64,000 nucleotides of DNA from an uncultured Acidobacteriota bacterium (GTDB taxonomy: Bacteria; Acidobacteriota; Terriglobia; Terriglobales; Acidobacteriaceae), in contig CAIQPK010000064.1 of assembly GCA_903873705.1 (NCBI GenBank), positions 1 through 64,000 on the forward strand, given 5' to 3'. Shown piece by piece: positions 25,959-35,663 of the stretch (its first letter is position 1; every line of letters starts with the position of its first letter). The notes below the pieces were generated by a model. It did no database searches, was not told where the DNA came from, and was given only the letters and a program-made list of their open reading frames with translations. The position numbers were made by a program, and so were the translations under genes.

Positions 25959-28859
25959 TTAAGAACGGTTGTTGGTTCCTTCATTGGCGCGGTCAACACC
26001 TTCACCACGCGGGTCTGGCTTCACCGTTACATGCTGCGTATAGCTTTCGCCGTCAACAGTGAGCTTCACGTCATACTCTCCCGGCGCCCGCCGCTGCTGA
26101 CCACGTCCGCCACCCTGTGCTCCACGCGCCGCGGGAGCAGGCGGTGTCGCTGGCGTGCACGCATCCTTCACAACCGGCACGGGCGCTCCTCGCGCCGCCC
26201 CGCCATTCGGCCGTGCCGGCACATCCAGCGCCATGCGATGCATCCCTGCCATCGCCGAAGGTGGCGGCGGCGGCTCCTGCCATACCGCCTGCACCACAAT
26301 CTGCTCGGTATCCACCGGACGCATCGGCGTATCGCTCGCCGAGCAAGAAACCGCAACGCCCTTGCTGTTGATCAGTTCCAGCTTCACCGGCGTCTTCGGC
26401 GCATCCTTCAGCCAGTAGTAAGCCACCACACCCGACGGCGGATTCTGTTCCTGCGGTTCTTCATGCGGCAACGGCGTCCCGTTGTAGCCACCCAGGCGTG
26501 CCGAAATCGTCTCCCCCGGCTTGAAAAGGTAGACCTTCTGCGTCGCAATCTGATCGCCCTTGGCCGCGATCTCCCGCAGCGCCGTCATCTGGTCCATCAC
26601 CCAGAAGCCGCGCCCATGCGTCGCCACATCCAGGTCATCACCATGCACCAGGATGTCGCGCACTGACGTCACCGGCATGTTGTTCTGCAGCGGTTGCCAC
26701 ATCGCTCCATCGTTGAACGAAACGTAAACCCGCAGCTCCGTCGCCGCATACAGCAGCCCCTTAGCCTTCGGGTCTTCCTTCACCGAGTTCACGAACGCTC
26801 CCTCAGGAATCCCTGCCACCACGTTCTGCCACGTCTTGCCGCCATCATGCGTGCGGTAGATGTACGGCTTCATGTCCGTCAACCGATGCCGGTCCACCGA
26901 CGCATACGCCGTATTCACATCGAAGTGCCCCGCCTCCACCTGCGACACCTTGCTCCACGCCGTCATCACCGGCGGCGTCACGTTCACCCACGTCTTGCCG
27001 TCGTCCCGAGTCACATGAATCAGCCCATCATCCGTCCCCACCCACACCGTCGTCGCGCTCAGCGGCGAAGGCGAGATCGTATACACCACACCGAACCGAT
27101 CAGTCATCGGCTCGTCGATATCCTTTGCCGTCACCGCATCAATGTTGGCCGGCACCTCCGGCTTCATCCGCGTCAGGTCGCCGCTGATCTTCTCCCACGA
27201 CTTCCCACGGTCTCGCGTCCGGAACACAAATTGATTCGAGTAATACAACGCCTCATCCGCCAGCGAGAACACTTCCGGTAGCGACCACGTCTTACGGTTC
27301 GGATCTGCCGGGTCCGGCGGCGGCAGCGCTCCGCCCAGCGACGCCGGCGAATTCAACGTCTGATCGCACCGCCCCGCACCCGAGCCATAAAGAATGTGCC
27401 CCAGCTTCGGATCAGGGTCAGGCACCACCGTGTTGCTCTCGCCCGCCAGGCACGTCGGCTCCCAGTTGCGGAAGTTCAGCGTCCCCTCGCGACTCATCGT
27501 GCTCACACCTACGCCACCCGAGTCCTGCTGCGCGCCCACCAGCCAGTACGGAAACCGGTTGTCCGCCGCAATGTGATAAATCTCCGCAGTCGGCTGGTTG
27601 TACCAGGTCGTCCAGGTGTTCGCGCCATCCACGCTCACCACCGTCCCCTGATCGCTGCTCAAGACCATCCGCTTCGCATCATTCGGATTCACCCAAAGCT
27701 GGTGATAATCATCACCACCCGGCGACCCCTTCACCGGCGCAAACGTCTTGCCCAGGTCCGTCGTCACATAAGCCGCCGTATTGATCACATACGCGCTGTC
27801 TGGATTCACCGGATCCACCGTCACCTGTTCGAAGTACCACCCACGCCCCCACAACCGCACCTCCGCATTCACCAGCCGCCACGTAGCCCCGGCGTCGTCC
27901 GACACATACACACCACCACTGGCCTTCGGCTCCGCCGCACCCGCTGCCAGCGCCGCTGCAGCCGCGGGATTGTTCGGCGGCGCAGCCACAGCACCCAGAT
28001 CATCAACCACCGCCCACAGCCGCTTCGGATTACTCGGCGAAACCGCAATCCCGATCTTGCCCACATACGCATCGCTCGGCAGCCCGCCGCCCAGCTGCTT
28101 CCACGTGTCGCCGCCATCGGTCGACTTGAACAACCCACTCCCCGGCATGTACGAAGGCGCATACACCGACCACGGCGGTCGCCGCGTCGCCCACAGCGAC
28201 GCATAAAGCACCTTCGGATTCTTCGGATCGATCGCAATATCAATCGCGCCAACATTCTCCGGATCGTTCTGCCGGAACAGCACCTTCTTCCAGTGCGCGC
28301 CGCCATCGGTTGTCCGATATACACCACGATCCGGATTCGCTCCATACGCACTGCCCAGCGCCGCCACATACACGCGGTTCGGATCAGCCGGATCGATCAC
28401 CACCTTGCCGATATGCTCCGTCTTCTCCAGCCCAATATGCGTCCACGTCTTACCCTCGTCCGCCGACTTGTACATACCGATGCCATACGAGTGCTGACTC
28501 CGAATATCCGGCTCGCCCGTGCCCACATAAACCACCGACGGGTTCGATAGCGCCACCGCTACCGCTCCAATCGACCCAATCGGAATCCCCTCATCCGATA
28601 TCGGAAACCACGTCCGCCCCGCGTTCTCCGTCTTCCAAACACCGCCGCCCACCGATCCGAAATAAAACGTGTTCGGCTTGCTCGGCACGCCAGCCACGCC
28701 ATACGACCGCCCCCCGCGCATCGGTCCCACATCCCGCCAGTGCAGCCCCGCCGTCAACCCCACCGGATACTGCTGTGCCCGCAACACACCGCCCGGCATC
28801 AGGGCCAAACCAAAGCTCAATACAGCGGCAGAAATCGACAGCGAATCACGCAGACGCAT
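25959..28859 (-). CDS. Exported sortilin/BNR-repeat beta-propeller protein, paralogue of the downstream gene
   Basis: A 966-residue protein, clearly homologous over most of its length to the next gene (shared GLHWRDVGPMRGGR, YFGSVGGGVWKTENAG, SADEGKTWTHIG, GDDYHQLWVNP, YNQPTAEIYHI). It has an N-terminal signal peptide (ISAAVLSFGLALMPGGVLRA). The C-terminus has an Ala/Pro/Gly-rich linker before the last beta strands (APAARGAQGGGRGQQRRA). The ATG at 28859 has GAGGGAGAAC upstream; an open frame to 29030 exists but would read through the promoter. It is the first gene of the operon with its paralogue and the GH127 gene, behind operator copy 4. Confidence 0.85.
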   Translation of the reverse strand: MRLRDSLSISAAVLSFGLALMPGGVLRAQQYPVGLTAGLHWRDVGPMRGGRSYGVAGVPSKPNTFYFGSVGGGVWKTENAGRTWFPISDEGIPIGSIGAVAVALSNPSVVYVGTGEPDIRSQHSYGIGMYKSADEGKTWTHIGLEKTEHIGKVVIDPADPNRVYVAALGSAYGANPDRGVYRTTDGGAHWKKVLFRQNDPENVGAIDIAIDPKNPKVLYASLWATRRPPWSVYAPSYMPGSGLFKSTDGGDTWKQLGGGLPSDAYVGKIGIAVSPSNPKRLWAVVDDLGAVAAPPNNPAAAAALAAGAAEPKASGGVYVSDDAGATWRLVNAEVRLWGRGWYFEQVTVDPVNPDSAYVINTAAYVTTDLGKTFAPVKGSPGGDDYHQLWVNPNDAKRMVLSSDQGTVVSVDGANTWTTWYNQPTAEIYHIAADNRFPYWLVGAQQDSGGVGVSTMSREGTLNFRNWEPTCLAGESNTVVPDPDPKLGHILYGSGAGRCDQTLNSPASLGGALPPPDPADPNRKTWSLPEVFSLADEALYYSNQFVFRTRDRGKSWEKISGDLTRMKPEVPANIDAVTAKDIDEPMTDRFGVVYTISPSPLSATTVWVGTDDGLIHVTRDDGKTWVNVTPPVMTAWSKVSQVEAGHFDVNTAYASVDRHRLTDMKPYIYRTHDGGKTWQNVVAGIPEGAFVNSVKEDPKAKGLLYAATELRVYVSFNDGAMWQPLQNNMPVTSVRDILVHGDDLDVATHGRGFWVMDQMTALREIAAKGDQIATQKVYLFKPGETISARLGGYNGTPLPHEEPQEQNPPSGVVAYYWLKDAPKTPVKLELINSKGVAVSCSASDTPMRPVDTEQIVVQAVWQEPPPPPSAMAGMHRMALDVPARPNGGAARGAPVPVVKDACTPATPPAPAARGAQGGGRGQQRRAPGEYDVKLTVDGESYTQHVTVKPDPRGEGVDRANEGTNNRS

Positions 28860-29008
28860 AGTGTTCTCCCTCAAGAGCACATCATCGAAACGGAAGGCGG
28901 AGCTCCCCGGCGCAGCATCGCTATCAGCAGGCTGGGATGCGGTGTCGCACGTCGCAACCAGCAGCCGCAACGTTTGAACACCAGTAATGATTTGATCTTC
29001 AATCTTGA

Positions 29009-29037
29009 TGTATACGTTTCCGTATACCAAGTGTCAA
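29009..29037 (-). promoter_or_regulatory. Promoter with embedded GTATAC-N6-GTATAC operator copy 4
   Basis: On the minus strand TTGACA (29037-29032) and TATACA (29014-29009) are exactly 17 bp apart, a near-consensus housekeeping promoter. The perfect element GTATAC-GTTTCC-GTATAC (29010-29027) fills the spacer and the -10 box. Binding there would block RNA polymerase. It drives the propeller/GH127 operon. Confidence 0.82.
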
Positions 29038-29094
29038 GAAAATCCAGTCGCGATCTTTCCGTTCGCCGCTAACTCTCTCAATCTTCAGGCCGCG

Positions 29095-31938
29095 TCAGAA
29101 ACCCACCAACCGCGCCGTAAACTGCAGCGCGCGCGCCCCGCCCAACCGCGTCGCATCCGGGGCAAACAGTGCCATCCCCCGCGAAGCCACCGGCAGGGCA
29201 CTCGTCCCGAACACACTCACCCCATCCGGCCCAAAGTTGCGGTTCGACGTTCCCGCCACATTGAACACATCCATAAACAAGTCCAGGTGATGCCCCACAC
29301 CCGGCAGCGTAAAGTCCTTCACAATCCGAAGATCAAGATTCACAAAAGCCGGTTGCCGCATGGAATCTCGCCCAGCCACCACGCCCGCAACCACCGCGCG
29401 ATCGTTCCAGTCATTCGCATCACGCTGTTGATCAAACCCCACCAGCGGCGTATACGGCCTCCCCGACCGCGCCAGCAGCAGCGGATTGCACTTGAACCCC
29501 AGCGGCAGATCAAAGATCGCGCTCAGGTTGAACACCTGCCGCACATCCAGCGCTGAGTACGCTCGTTCCGCCCTCATATCAAACGGATTCAGCGCCGCAT
29601 CAATACCGAACGGCCCCGCACCCGAATCATCATCATGCGTCTGCGACAGCGTGTAATTCGCCAGCAGCGTCGACCGCCGCGTCACCTGCGCGGTAGCCGA
29701 AAGCAACATCCCGTTGTAATCCGAGTGCCCCTCCGACTGGTTCACCAGCAGCCGCCCCACCGCCGCATTCGGCCGCGCAGCCGGAAACACCGGCAACCCA
29801 TTCGCTCCCATCGTCGGCGCACCCAGGTTCATATCCACGCGCCGCCGCAGTCGCCACGTGCTCTCATGCACCACGCCCGCTGACACCGCATACTTCGCCG
29901 AAATCTCCTGCTCCACACTCCCCGCCACCTGAGCTGATCGCGGATTCCGAAACCGGGCATCCATCCCCACCACCAACGCCGCCGGCGTCGTCAAACCCGC
30001 CGGCATCACCGTCAACCCATTCGCCCCGGCCAGCGCCAGCACCTGCGGATCGAAGTAGCTATCCGCCACCACCGTATTCAACCCATTGTCCGTACTCACG
30101 CGGTGGAACACCGTCGCCGGCGTAGGCGCCGCATACATCCCCGCCGATACCCGCACCGTCGTCTTCGCCGCAGCCGCCCACGCCATCCCCACTCGCGGCT
30201 GCCACTGCATCAGGTCATCCGGAACCACTCTCGTCTGTGCAATCGCCGCATTCGCCCGTGCCGGCTGCGGATTCCATTGCCCATCCCATCGCAGCCCCGC
30301 CGTCATCGTCACGCTTTTCCCGAGCGGCATCTTGCCATTTACAAACAATCCCAGCGCCCGTACCGTCCCCCGATACCGAGCATCTCCCGTCACAAACGTC
30401 TGCTGATACCGCCGCGCCGTGCCCGCCACATAATCCGCCAGCGAGTTGTAATCGAACCGCCCATACCGGTTCGCCTCCTGCTCCTCATACGCGGGCGAAC
30501 TCCCAAACCATCCACCCACATCCACAGCCACCCTGCCCCGGCTCACCGAAACCGTGTCACTCACCTGCGCCTGGTCCGACGCGTACACATGTGGCCCCAG
30601 CCCATCCCCACCCAGCATCCCAAACCCGTTGATCACCCGCTCCGGCACCCGCGTATTCGGAGAAAAATTTCGGTGGTCCCCCGTCCACGACACCGTCCCC
30701 ACATTCACACTGCGCTCATTTAGCAGAGTCGTCAGCCCGCCCTTCACCCACACACTCTGCCCACTCAACCCATCCGCATGCATCACGGGTGCAATCGCGC
30801 GTGTCGATCCATCACCAACATTCCCACTCCGCAGCCGATTCCCCGCCACCACAAAATTCAGCGTATTCGCCTTCCCCATCCGCGCATCACCGCGAAAGAA
30901 CAGCGCCGTAGGCGTATTGTTCTGCGCCACCTCGCCTTCCATCCCGGCCAGCGTCGACGGCACCGTCACGCCTGCAGCCTGGGGTTCCAACTGCACGAAG
31001 TAAGGCGCATGCAGAAAGTTCTGTTCAAACCCCGCATAGAAGAAAACGCGGTCCTTCCTGAACGCCCCACCCTCCGACGCGCCAAACACATTCTGCTGAC
31101 TCTGCACCTTGTGCCCAAACGCATCCGCCGAAGCCGCCCACGCCGGTCGCACCGTGTAGAACGACTCACCATGCAGCCGGTTAGACCCCTCCTTCGTCGC
31201 CACGTTGATCAATCCCGCATTCGTCCCGCCCACATCCGCGGCCACACCGGATCGCACAATCTGAAACTCCCGCACCACCGTCTGCGGCAAAAAGAACGTC
31301 CCGTCACGCGCCCCGCGCCGCCCACCCTGCAGCGCATCGTTGAAGCTCACCCCATCCACCTGGGTGATGATCGCATCCGTGCGCTGCCCGGCAACGACCA
31401 CGCCATCGCCCTGCGCATCCTCCGTCATTCCCCCGCCAAGCTGTCCAAACTGCGTAAAGTCCCGGTCCCGATTCGGCAGATACGTCACCGTCTGCCCGGC
31501 AAAAAAATTACTCACATACGCCTCGTCCTTATTCACCGGAGGCGCCACGGTGTTGCCCTCCAGCGTAGGCCGCCGTCCCGACACTGTCGTCTTCGTCTCC
31601 ACGCGCGGCACAGCCAGTTCCAACGACACCCTCACCGTACTCCCCAGCCCCAGCGTGACACGCGCCGCCCGCCGCGTCGCCATCCCACCGCCCTTCGCCT
31701 CGACGGTCAGCGCCCCCGGAACCAGCCCGTCAACCCGAAAGTCCCCCCGCTCATCGCTCACAGTCGACCGCTCCGCCCCCAGGTCCGTGTTCACCACCCG
31801 CACGGCGGCGCCAGCCACAGCCTGCCCAGCCGGGTCACTCACATGCCCGGCGATAGACCCCGTATTCGACTGCGCCCGCGCCACACCCACCAACACTCCG
31901 GCCAGCAGCAACAGCCGCGCTCCCATCCTCAAAACCAC
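29095..31938 (-). CDS. TonB-dependent receptor-like outer-membrane protein with carboxypeptidase-regulatory domain
   Basis: A 947-residue protein. A signal peptide (LLLLAGVLVGVARAQ) precedes a CarboxypepD-regulatory domain (GSIAGHVSDPAGQAVAGAAV), a plug (ITQVDGVSFNDALQGGRRG) and a beta-barrel ending in ARALQFTARLVGF. The start is GTG at 31938 behind GGAGGCTGG. It follows the next receptor gene after 17 bases, so the two are co-transcribed. It lacks the long insertions of the 9866-13153 receptor, and its plug sequence is distinct, so the ligand probably differs. Confidence 0.88.
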   Translation of the reverse strand: MVLRMGARLLLLAGVLVGVARAQSNTGSIAGHVSDPAGQAVAGAAVRVVNTDLGAERSTVSDERGDFRVDGLVPGALTVEAKGGGMATRRAARVTLGLGSTVRVSLELAVPRVETKTTVSGRRPTLEGNTVAPPVNKDEAYVSNFFAGQTVTYLPNRDRDFTQFGQLGGGMTEDAQGDGVVVAGQRTDAIITQVDGVSFNDALQGGRRGARDGTFFLPQTVVREFQIVRSGVAADVGGTNAGLINVATKEGSNRLHGESFYTVRPAWAASADAFGHKVQSQQNVFGASEGGAFRKDRVFFYAGFEQNFLHAPYFVQLEPQAAGVTVPSTLAGMEGEVAQNNTPTALFFRGDARMGKANTLNFVVAGNRLRSGNVGDGSTRAIAPVMHADGLSGQSVWVKGGLTTLLNERSVNVGTVSWTGDHRNFSPNTRVPERVINGFGMLGGDGLGPHVYASDQAQVSDTVSVSRGRVAVDVGGWFGSSPAYEEQEANRYGRFDYNSLADYVAGTARRYQQTFVTGDARYRGTVRALGLFVNGKMPLGKSVTMTAGLRWDGQWNPQPARANAAIAQTRVVPDDLMQWQPRVGMAWAAAAKTTVRVSAGMYAAPTPATVFHRVSTDNGLNTVVADSYFDPQVLALAGANGLTVMPAGLTTPAALVVGMDARFRNPRSAQVAGSVEQEISAKYAVSAGVVHESTWRLRRRVDMNLGAPTMGANGLPVFPAARPNAAVGRLLVNQSEGHSDYNGMLLSATAQVTRRSTLLANYTLSQTHDDDSGAGPFGIDAALNPFDMRAERAYSALDVRQVFNLSAIFDLPLGFKCNPLLLARSGRPYTPLVGFDQQRDANDWNDRAVVAGVVAGRDSMRQPAFVNLDLRIVKDFTLPGVGHHLDLFMDVFNVAGTSNRNFGPDGVSVFGTSALPVASRGMALFAPDATRLGGARALQFTARLVGF

Positions 31939-31955
31939 CCAGCCTCCATCCCGCC

Positions 31956-34889
31956 TCAGAACGTAACCTTCGCCCCAAACTGCAGCGACCGTGCCGGCAA
32001 CTGCGCCGCCACACCCGGATTCGGCGCACCCAGAGTAGCCGGAGCCGCCGCCGCATTCCCGTACGTCCCGTTGAACGCCACAAAATTCGCATGGTTCAGC
32101 GCATTGAACGCCTCGACGCGAAGATCCAGCTTCACGCGCTCTTTGAATAGCGGAAACGCCCGCGCAATGAACGGGTCCACGTCATAAATCGGCGTTCCCC
32201 GTCCCGTATTGCGTCCCACCACAACCCCATTGATCACCGGCCGATCGGTCGTCGCTCCCGTATCCCCGCTGTTGTTGGTCCCCGTCACCAGGTTGTAAGG
32301 CAGCCCGCTCGCCATCGTCGCCACGCCGCCCATCCTAATCTTCAGCGGCGCCATCACCATCCCACTCACCACCAGCCGATGCCGCTGGTCATAGATCGCA
32401 TTCCCATACTCCTGCAGGCCCGTAAAGTTCGCATCGTTCGGATTCTGTCCCGTCGTGTCCGGGTCCACATTGTCCTGCGTGTGCGACCACGTATAGCTCA
32501 GCAGCGCTTCAAACCGATGCGAAAAATCATGCCGCACATTCACATCCAGCGCGTTGTAGTGCAATATCCCATCGTTCACATCAGACTGAATCACGCTGTA
32601 AGGCGGCAGCGTTCCTGCCCCACTCGTGCTGCACGTCCCGCCATTGTGCGCATAGAAGTAAACCCAGTAAGGCCGCGTGCAGTTCGCCGCATTAGCCGTC
32701 CGCGTCTGGTTCTGTGCTGTCCGGATGAACGGGGTCGGCGCATCCACATCCAGCGGCCGAATGTTGCGCAGCTGATATGTCCCCACGTAATCCACGCTGC
32801 CAATCCACCCCATCCCCACCCGCTGCTCCACGCTCAGCGTGTACTGCTCGGAGTAGGGATTCAGCAGCTTGTCCGGATAACCCACCAGCGAAGATGTCGG
32901 GAAAAACTGGTCATAGTACTTCGCATTTCCCGGCCGCAGATACAGTGTCCGCAGCGGTACAATCCCACCCGTCGGAAAGCTCGCAATCGGCGCCGCCGCC
33001 ACGCTCGTCGGAAACCCAACCTGCCCCGGCGTCGCCGTAAACGTAAACACCCCCGTAGGCCCGGTCAGCGAGTAGTTCGCCTGCGCATTGTCCACTACCT
33101 GCGAGTAGTAAATCCCAAACCCGCCCCGCACCGCCGTCCGTCCGCGCCCACCCACGTCATACACAAACCCCATCCGCGGGCCAAAATTCGTCGTCGCATC
33201 GGTGAACGTTTGCCGCTCGTAACGCAAACCCGCATTCAGCGTCACTTGCTTGCTCACCCGGAAATCATCCTGCACAAACAGCGACCAGATCGTGTCCGTC
33301 ACGGTGTAAGACGCATTCCCAAAACTTTGCTGATAATTCGCCACCTTCGAAATGTCGTTCAGATATGTCGGCCCCTCGCACACCGACGCCGCCAGCGAGC
33401 ACGTGTTGTACGTAAACTTCCCCAGGTAAACCGGCCCGCCAAACTCCTTGCCGTTCCCCCCGGTATGCGCCACAATCGCGCTCCCGCCAAACTTCAGCTG
33501 ATGCCGCCCCGCCATCACCGACACCATGTCGCTCACCTGGTACTGCCGGTTCATCAGCACCGCCGACTGCGATGTCCCGCTCGTAAACGTCGTCAGCCCC
33601 GCAATCGGCACCACATACTGCGTGCCATAAACCACTGGATCGAACTCCGTAATCGGCGAAGCCAACTGAAACTGCACCCGCGCATGATTGACGACCTTCG
33701 CGCTCAACACTGCCGTATCGCCCAGTTCACCCGAGTACGTCCGCCTCCGGAAGATCCTCGCCACCGACGCCAGCGAATTCCCGCCCACAATCCCGTTCGG
33801 ATTCGTGTCGAAGTAAGCATCCGAGTTCCCGCGAAAGAACGCATTGTTCTTCTCGCTGAACTGGTGGTCCAACCGCACAAAGCCCATCCAGTCGTGATAA
33901 ACCCCCGTGTAGCTCCCCGGCGCCAGCACCGACGTAATCGGCGACGCCTTGTCCTCGTCGCTATGCTCCGCCGCGACAAAGAAGCGCGTCTTCGGGCTGA
34001 ACCCCAGCGGCCCGCCAATCGCAAACGACTGCTGCACCAGCCGGTCGTTCGTCACATCATTCCCAATCGCCGCAGTCGTTGCCGTAAATCCCGACAGCGC
34101 CGCCTCCGGCCCAGTCGGCCGCCACAGCGCATCCACTTCGCCGTGATACTGCGCGCCCCCGCTCTTCGTCACAATATTCACCACGCTGCCGGTGCTCGCG
34201 CCATACTCGGTAGAAAAGCTGTTCGTCAGCACCGTCATCTCGTGCACTGCGGACACCGGAATATTCGTGAAAATCGTCTGCCGCCCCCAGCTGTCATTAC
34301 CCGTCTCGCCATCCACTTCAAACCACGCCTGCCGCCGCCCCGCACCGTTGGTCGTAAACAGGCTTTGGTCCATAAAGATGTCGCCCTGGTTGATCGCCGG
34401 CCGGTTCGCCGCATTCAGCAGCGGCAGGTAAGTAATCCGCTCATTCATCAGCGGAGTAGCCCCAATCTTCTCCGCATCCAGCACGTTCCCCAGCTGCGGC
34501 TCGTCGATCCGCACATCCCCGGCCGCCCCCGTCACCGTCACCTCGGTCTTGCCCGCGGCCACGCTCATATCCAGCACCACGATCGCCGTGCTCCCACCCG
34601 CCAGCTTCACATCCGACTGCGCCGTCGCAAATCCCACCTTCGCTGCCGTCACCGCGTACGTGCCGGCCACCGGCAGCCCCGCAATCACAAACCCACCCCG
34701 CCCGTCCGACACCACCGACCGATCCAGCCCCGTCATCCGGTTCACCACCCGAACTTTCGCTCCCACCACCAGCGCGTGGCTCGCATCGAACACCGTCCCC
34801 AGGATTGTCGCCGTATCCGGCGTTTGCCCAGAAGCCATGGGGAGCGAAGCAATGATCAAGACCAGCAGGGCGAGGCAGCGTTTCGACAT
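31956..34889 (-). CDS. TonB-dependent receptor, Oar-like
   Basis: A 977-residue outer-membrane receptor. A signal peptide (LALLVLIIASLPMASG) is followed by a regulatory beta-sandwich (ATILGTVFDASHALVVGAKV), a plug (ERITYLPLLNAANRPAINQG, WFEVDGETGNDSWGR) and a beta-barrel with the C-terminal LQFGAKVTF. The ATG at 34889 has GGAGGAT nearby; the longer open frame upstream is not needed. It lies 37 bases after a heme-membrane-protein gene and 17 before a second receptor, forming a three-gene minus-strand operon behind operator copy 5. Confidence 0.9.
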   Translation of the reverse strand: MSKRCLALLVLIIASLPMASGQTPDTATILGTVFDASHALVVGAKVRVVNRMTGLDRSVVSDGRGGFVIAGLPVAGTYAVTAAKVGFATAQSDVKLAGGSTAIVVLDMSVAAGKTEVTVTGAAGDVRIDEPQLGNVLDAEKIGATPLMNERITYLPLLNAANRPAINQGDIFMDQSLFTTNGAGRRQAWFEVDGETGNDSWGRQTIFTNIPVSAVHEMTVLTNSFSTEYGASTGSVVNIVTKSGGAQYHGEVDALWRPTGPEAALSGFTATTAAIGNDVTNDRLVQQSFAIGGPLGFSPKTRFFVAAEHSDEDKASPITSVLAPGSYTGVYHDWMGFVRLDHQFSEKNNAFFRGNSDAYFDTNPNGIVGGNSLASVARIFRRRTYSGELGDTAVLSAKVVNHARVQFQLASPITEFDPVVYGTQYVVPIAGLTTFTSGTSQSAVLMNRQYQVSDMVSVMAGRHQLKFGGSAIVAHTGGNGKEFGGPVYLGKFTYNTCSLAASVCEGPTYLNDISKVANYQQSFGNASYTVTDTIWSLFVQDDFRVSKQVTLNAGLRYERQTFTDATTNFGPRMGFVYDVGGRGRTAVRGGFGIYYSQVVDNAQANYSLTGPTGVFTFTATPGQVGFPTSVAAAPIASFPTGGIVPLRTLYLRPGNAKYYDQFFPTSSLVGYPDKLLNPYSEQYTLSVEQRVGMGWIGSVDYVGTYQLRNIRPLDVDAPTPFIRTAQNQTRTANAANCTRPYWVYFYAHNGGTCSTSGAGTLPPYSVIQSDVNDGILHYNALDVNVRHDFSHRFEALLSYTWSHTQDNVDPDTTGQNPNDANFTGLQEYGNAIYDQRHRLVVSGMVMAPLKIRMGGVATMASGLPYNLVTGTNNSGDTGATTDRPVINGVVVGRNTGRGTPIYDVDPFIARAFPLFKERVKLDLRVEAFNALNHANFVAFNGTYGNAAAAPATLGAPNPGVAAQLPARSLQFGAKVTF

Positions 34890-34926
34890 AATCCTCCAAA
34901 GTGTGGCGAAGCGAAAATTCTGAAAC

Positions 34927-35526
34927 CTACAGAGCACGTGTTCCAGCCGGCCGCTGCTGCACCGCACGAAAACCCACGCCCCGAAACCAGTACCGAACCC
35001 CGGTAGCGACAACGCTCACCAGCGTGCATCCCTCAACAAAAACCTTGCCTCCATCCAGCAGGTCCGGATGGCCGTCCTTCAACAGAGGGTCGGTTAGCAC
35101 GCTATGCAGAAGCAACAACACCGCCGCCGGATAAACCAGGTAATGCAACTTCCGCCAGACCGGTCGCCCCAACCTGCTCCGCAACAGCGATGTCACCAAC
35201 ACCAGCACCACCAGGTACAACGCTCCCGCCCCCGCCATGTTGATCCACGGCTGCAGCGGCGAGTGAAGCGGCCAAACAATATCCACTACCCGAAACCGCG
35301 GCTCCTTTACCCACAGCAGCACCACCGGATGCGCCAGCGTTAACACCACCGCCAGGTACGCCGTCCATTGATGCAGCGTAAACAGATCCATCTGCTTTAT
35401 CCGCCGATGCGGCCAGTTCCGCACCGGGCTATATCGCAGCGAAATCAGCATCCCGCACAACAGGTTCAACGCCACCAGGCCCGTCGCTCCCAGTCCCAGG
35501 TAAGCGCACAGATCCAGCATCGTCAT
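34927..35526 (-). CDS. Ferric-reductase-like / YedZ-like heme membrane protein
   Basis: A 199-residue protein with about six hydrophobic segments. Two His pairs sit in facing helices (FTLHQWTAYLAVVLTLAHP and RKLHYLVYPAAVLLLLHS), the bis-heme pattern of the ferric-reductase-like transmembrane domain (YedZ/MsrQ, NOX, FRE). No flavin domain is attached. MsrQ-type proteins pass quinol electrons to periplasmic partners. It is the first gene of an operon with two TonB-dependent receptors, an unusual pairing that could mean reduction of an imported metal or repair of periplasmic proteins. The start at 35526 (MTMLDLC) removes a hydrophilic N-terminal extension that would overlap the promoter region. 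Confidence 0.75.
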   Translation of the reverse strand: MTMLDLCAYLGLGATGLVALNLLCGMLISLRYSPVRNWPHRRIKQMDLFTLHQWTAYLAVVLTLAHPVVLLWVKEPRFRVVDIVWPLHSPLQPWINMAGAGALYLVVLVLVTSLLRSRLGRPVWRKLHYLVYPAAVLLLLHSVLTDPLLKDGHPDLLDGGKVFVEGCTLVSVVATGVRYWFRGVGFRAVQQRPAGTRAL

Positions 35527-35663
35527 CCAGCCCCCGCACTTCTCGCTAAGCGGCCGTGCCGCGCGCCGATTTCGGTCAGGTTCATGAGCGGACCTTAGGC
35601 TACGGGGAAACCAGACAGCCAACCCACCCCAACAGGGTCAGAGGTGGTTGGACTAAAATTAAT

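Noticed and set aside
32379-35006. 875-codon plus-strand frame opposite the TonB receptor
   Set aside because: It is Arg/His/Pro-rich throughout, as expected for an antisense shadow, and conflicts with the clear receptor on the minus strand.
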